Positions 6,780 through 8,812 of a DNA stretch of 8,812 bases are shown in pieces (within the stretch, counting starts at the first letter, position 1; each line of letters opens with the position of its first letter). This stretch comes from Acidobacteriota bacterium (GTDB lineage: Bacteria; Acidobacteriota; Polarisedimenticolia; Polarisedimenticolales; Polarisedimenticolaceae). Position numbers and translations under genes: made by a program. The notes beneath the pieces were generated by a model, which made no database searches, was not told where the DNA came from, and saw only the letters and a program-made list of their open reading frames with translations. The stretch spans positions 276-9,087 of the forward strand of contig WVWW01000281.1 in assembly GCA_011773795.1 (NCBI GenBank), written 5' to 3'.

Positions 6780-7382
6780 TCAGATCCTCACCGTTCCCTC
6801 GAACAGGTGGAGCGAGCAGTCGCGGCAGAACTTCTCTTCTTTGAGATCGAGATCGGCGAGATGCTTCGAAGCGGCCAGCACGCAGGCCGGCTGGCTACAC
6901 TCCTTGGCTCCGCGCAGGCGGGCGCCCATGCGGGCCATCTCCTTGACCAGCCGTGAGCGCTGTTTGTTCAGGTCGGCGCTGCGGCGATAAAACGACTCCC
7001 GCAGACGACGGACGGAGGTGACGGCGAGCCCGGCCTTCGAAATCAACGCCGCGAACACCCCGTCGGTGTTGGCGGTGAACAGATCGACATCGGACACGAA
7101 GATGTAGCCGTCGGTCTTGAGTGGTGGCTTGTCATCCAGCACGCCGTCCGCGCCGACCAACGCCCCGGACCCGAGCTGGGGCGCCATGGAACGCGCCGAT
7201 TTCATCAACTCGGCCGCGCGAAACTGGCCGCGCTCGGTGTCGTGGGCGGCCTGGGGGACCGGGAGGCGGCCACGAATCTCCAGCGGAGCCCGCAGCAGCC
7301 GTGCGACACGGACGGTCGTCAGACGCAGTTCCTCGTCGTCGACCTTGCCGACGGTGATGATCGCGATATGAAAAGCGGACAC
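6780..7382 (-). CDS. Archaemetzincin-like (peptidase M54) protein with a degraded active site
   Basis: A 200-residue protein, the usual size for archaemetzincins, although the open frame extends further upstream. GTG at 7382 is chosen because GGAGGA stands 4 nt before it and family-like sequence begins there (SAFHIAIITVGKVD). Family features in order: 'DTERGQFRAAELM' (48-60; family D-x-x-R-x-Q-y-x-A-x-x-L), 'YIFVSDVDLF' (93-102; family LGIT-DLY), 'DGVFAALISKAGLAVTSVRRLRE' region (107-129) and 'RSRLVKE' (142-148). The family zinc signature is HExxHxxGx3Cx4CxMx17Cx2C. Here G158, C162, C167, C186 and C189 are kept, so the structural zinc site should form. The catalytic residues are not: H to R151, E to M152, H to R155, third His to E161, and the Met-turn Met to L169; the last spacer is 16, not 17. 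Peptidase activity is therefore unlikely. It may be a scaffold or regulator; its function is unknown. It is the first gene of the minus-strand group and is followed 1 nt later by glgC. Confidence 0.85.
   Translation of the reverse strand: MSAFHIAIITVGKVDDEELRLTTVRVARLLRAPLEIRGRLPVPQAAHDTERGQFRAAELMKSARSMAPQLGSGALVGADGVLDDKPPLKTDGYIFVSDVDLFTANTDGVFAALISKAGLAVTSVRRLRESFYRRSADLNKQRSRLVKEMARMGARLRGAKECSQPACVLAASKHLADLDLKEEKFCRDCSLHLFEGTVRI
6785..6789 (-). promoter_or_regulatory. glgC ribosome binding site inside the upstream gene
   Basis: GAGGA lies 6 nt before the glgC GTG and overlaps the last codons of the archaemetzincin-like gene (its TGA is 6780-6782). This placement supports the GTG start of glgC and suggests ribosomes re-initiate after terminating on the upstream gene. 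Confidence 0.6.
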
Positions 7383-7386
7383 CGGT

Positions 7387-7392
7387 TCCTCC
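7387..7392 (-). promoter_or_regulatory. Ribosome binding site fixing the start of the archaemetzincin-like gene
   Basis: GGAGGA is followed 4 nt later by GTG at 7382-7380. The frame is open about 400 nt further upstream, but that upstream part overlaps the divergent gene on the other strand and reads as low-complexity shadow protein. This site therefore selects the 200-residue product. Confidence 0.7.
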
Positions 7393-7426
7393 GAATCCTC
7401 CACGGCGGCGCAAAGGGCGGTTCTTT

Positions 7427-7454
7427 CTGAAAGTTCCCGTGCGGCCCCTATAAT
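7427..7454 (+). promoter_or_regulatory. Candidate sigma-70-type promoter of the acyl-CoA synthetase gene
   Basis: A perfect -10 hexamer TATAAT stands at 7449-7454 in otherwise GC-rich DNA, with CTGAAA (4 of 6 matches to TTGACA) at 7427-7432 and a 16-nt spacer. Transcription would start near 7461, leaving a leader of about 45 nt before the ATG at 7506. The leader contains a 6-bp inverted repeat GGCAAC-ccct-GTTGCC (7475-7490) just before the ribosome binding site. Confidence 0.5.
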
Positions 7455-7479
7455 CCTCCCGATCGGCCGCTCAGGGCAA
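7450..7479 (-). promoter_or_regulatory. Candidate promoter of the archaemetzincin-like gene (opposite strand)
   Basis: On the minus strand TTGCCC (complement of 7474-7479) is followed 18 nt later by GATTAT (complement of 7450-7455); each matches the sigma-70 consensus at 4 of 6 positions. It would start transcription near 7443 and shares its -10 bases with the plus-strand promoter. The matches are weak and the call rests mostly on position in the divergent gap. Confidence 0.3.
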
Positions 7480-7496
7480 CCCCTGTTGCCGGCGAC

Positions 7497-7502
7497 GGGA
7501 GG
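7497..7502 (+). promoter_or_regulatory. Ribosome binding site of the acyl-CoA synthetase gene
   Basis: GGGAGG lies only 3 nt before the ATG at 7506, a short spacing. A second in-frame ATG at 7548 lacks a comparable site. The first ATG is preferred, but a somewhat later start cannot be excluded. Confidence 0.5.
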
Positions 7503-7505
7503 CCC

Positions 7506-8812
7506 ATGGACCTGACGCCCCGCTCCGAGAACCCCGAGAGCGAACGAATGGCCCAGGCGTTGGCAGGGCTGTCGACCCTGGCACCCGAGGACGCCGTCAC
7601 GCGCTTGAGCCATGCGCTCGAACACGCGGCCGACCCGAGGACACCGGGAACCGAGGCCGAGCGGCTCGACAGAGCCGTCGTCCGTGCCCTGGCCAGCAGC
7701 ATTGAGCCCGAACCCTGGCTGGTCTCGCTCACGCTGGACGAGCTTGCCACGCTGTTCGATCGGTCGGTCGATCGACTGCACCGAAATCCGGATGCCGTGA
7801 CTCTTCAGCGGGCGGTCATGGATCTGCTCGACCTGTTGCGTCGCCCCGCCTTTCTCAAACGGATCGACGCGGTCGACCGCAACGCATGGGCGGACCGGTT
7901 CCTCGCAGGCATCGAGGCGGCGGCGCTCACCGTCGGTCCGCTGTTCCGGCAGCGTGCCGACAAGCTGGGCTCGCGGGTGCTGTTCCGTTATCAGCGAGCA
8001 GGCCGGGCACGCAACTTGACCTGGCGGCGTGCGCGCTCACGCGTCGAGCTGATCGCGCGGGCATTGCTCTCTCTCGATGACGGCGCGACCCCGCGACCGG
8101 TGGCGTTGCTGTCGGAGAACCGCATCGAGCTGGCCCTGGCCGATCTCGCTTGCCTGACGAGCGACATCTTTAACGTTCTGGTTCCGGCGAACTCGACCGA
8201 CGCCGACGTGCGTTACATCCTGGGCCACTCCAAGGCGCACACCGTCTTGGTGTCCAACCGCAGGCAGCTCACCAAGGTCATCGCAGCCCGTGAGGAGCTC
8301 CCCGACCTGCGGCGCATCGTCGTGATGGACCCGCTCGATCGGATGCCTGACGGGGTGCTCTCCTGGGAGCAACTCCTCGCGCGGGCGGAACAGGTCCCGG
8401 CGAATGCCCCGGAGGAGCGTGGTCTCGCCGTGCGACCGGATGCGCGGGCGACCGTGATGTATACCTCGGGGACGACAGGGACTCCCAAGGGCATCTTGTT
8501 CACGCAGCGCAGTCTCGTATTCAAGCGCTTCGCACGCGCGCTGGCGCTGCCCGAGATCGGCGAGGACGACGTCTTCCTCTGCTTCCTGCCGCTGTTCCAC
8601 ACCTTCGGCCGCTTCCTCGAGATGCTCGGCTGCGTCTTCTGGGGCTCGACCTATTGCTTCCTGGACAACCCCTCCCCGCGTGCCCTGATGGCCGGGATGC
8701 GGCGCCACCGGCCGACCGTGTTCATCAGCGTGCCCAAGAAGTGGATCCAGCTCCACGAGATGATCACGACGCGCGCCGACCCCGTCAGCGCGAGCGACGC
8801 CGAGCTTCAGGC
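7506..8812 (+). CDS. Long-chain-type acyl-CoA synthetase (AMP-binding enzyme), N-terminal part
   Basis: The frame is open from ATG 7506 to the right edge (435 codons, no stop), so the C-terminal part is missing. The protein belongs to the ANL adenylating superfamily, which activates a carboxylate with ATP to an acyl-AMP and then transfers it to CoA. Seen: an adenylation domain starting near residue 141 ('LTVGPLFRQRADKLGSRVLF'), 'PVALLSENRIELALADLACL' around 198-217, the P-loop 'YTSGTTGTPKG' at 319-329, 'FLPLFHTFGRF' at 360-370, and 'VFISVPKKW' near 403-411, where long-chain fatty acyl-CoA synthetases have a V-P-R/K segment. A fatty acid is therefore the most likely substrate, but the specificity region and the catalytic Lys are outside the window. 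Residues 1-140 precede the canonical domain and are rich in Ala, Leu, Glu and Arg, apparently all helical and not recognised. The gene is divergent from the archaemetzincin-like gene. Confidence 0.92.
   Translation, partial: MDLTPRSENPESERMAQALAGLSTLAPEDAVTRLSHALEHAADPRTPGTEAERLDRAVVRALASSIEPEPWLVSLTLDELATLFDRSVDRLHRNPDAVTLQRAVMDLLDLLRRPAFLKRIDAVDRNAWADRFLAGIEAAALTVGPLFRQRADKLGSRVLFRYQRAGRARNLTWRRARSRVELIARALLSLDDGATPRPVALLSENRIELALADLACLTSDIFNVLVPANSTDADVRYILGHSKAHTVLVSNRRQLTKVIAAREELPDLRRIVVMDPLDRMPDGVLSWEQLLARAEQVPANAPEERGLAVRPDARATVMYTSGTTGTPKGILFTQRSLVFKRFARALALPEIGEDDVFLCFLPLFHTFGRFLEMLGCVFWGSTYCFLDNPSPRALMAGMRRHRPTVFISVPKKWIQLHEMITTRADPVSASDAELQ

Noticed and set aside
7383..7781. Upstream extension of the archaemetzincin-like frame to 7781 (333 residues)
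   Set aside because: It is antisense to the start of the acyl-CoA synthetase gene, looks like low-complexity shadow sequence, and a strong ribosome binding site marks GTG 7382.
8037..8756. 239-codon minus-strand open frame at the right end
   Set aside because: It is antisense to the adenylation domain containing YTSGTTGTPKG, and its His/Arg/Glu-rich translation has no family resemblance.

Overview
The window is GC-rich, bacterial and almost entirely coding, with no RNA genes, insertion sequences or CRISPR. A seven-haem c-type cytochrome lipoprotein fused to TPRs, an archaemetzincin-family gene and a NupC-type transporter together suggest an environmental Gram-negative lineage such as Acidobacteriota, a former deltaproteobacterial group, Gemmatimonadota or a related candidate phylum. 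This is inference; nothing in the window fixes the taxon.

Layout. Left edge (1-348, +): the C-terminal end of a concentrative nucleoside transporter, convergent with the next gene. Positions 7382 to 364 hold five genes on the minus strand. In order of transcription they are a catalytically degraded archaemetzincin (M54) homologue, glgC (ADP-glucose synthesis), hemN (oxygen-independent coproporphyrinogen III oxidase), a seven-CxxCH cytochrome/TPR lipoprotein, and nadB (L-aspartate oxidase). The first two are separated by 1 nt and hemN and the cytochrome by 25 nt, so those pairs are probably co-transcribed. The gaps before hemN (81 nt) and nadB (120 nt) each contain a perfect inverted repeat. 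Right edge (7506-8812, +): the first 435 codons of a long-chain-type acyl-CoA synthetase, divergent from the archaemetzincin homologue across a 123-nt promoter region. This gene has no stop in the window.

How the genes fit together. HemN supplies porphyrin without O2. The cytochrome beside it needs seven covalently bound haems. NadB starts NAD synthesis and in other bacteria can use fumarate instead of O2. These three are compatible with low-oxygen respiration. GlgC (carbon storage), the nucleoside transporter and the acyl-CoA synthetase are ordinary metabolism with no clear link to them.

Most unusual feature: the 200-residue archaemetzincin homologue. It aligns with the family signature HExxHxxGx3Cx4CxMx17Cx2C through all four structural-zinc cysteines and the glycine. 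The catalytic zinc ligands and the catalytic Glu are replaced (R151, M152, R155, E161). The reading frame is intact, so it looks like a pseudoenzyme rather than a decayed gene.
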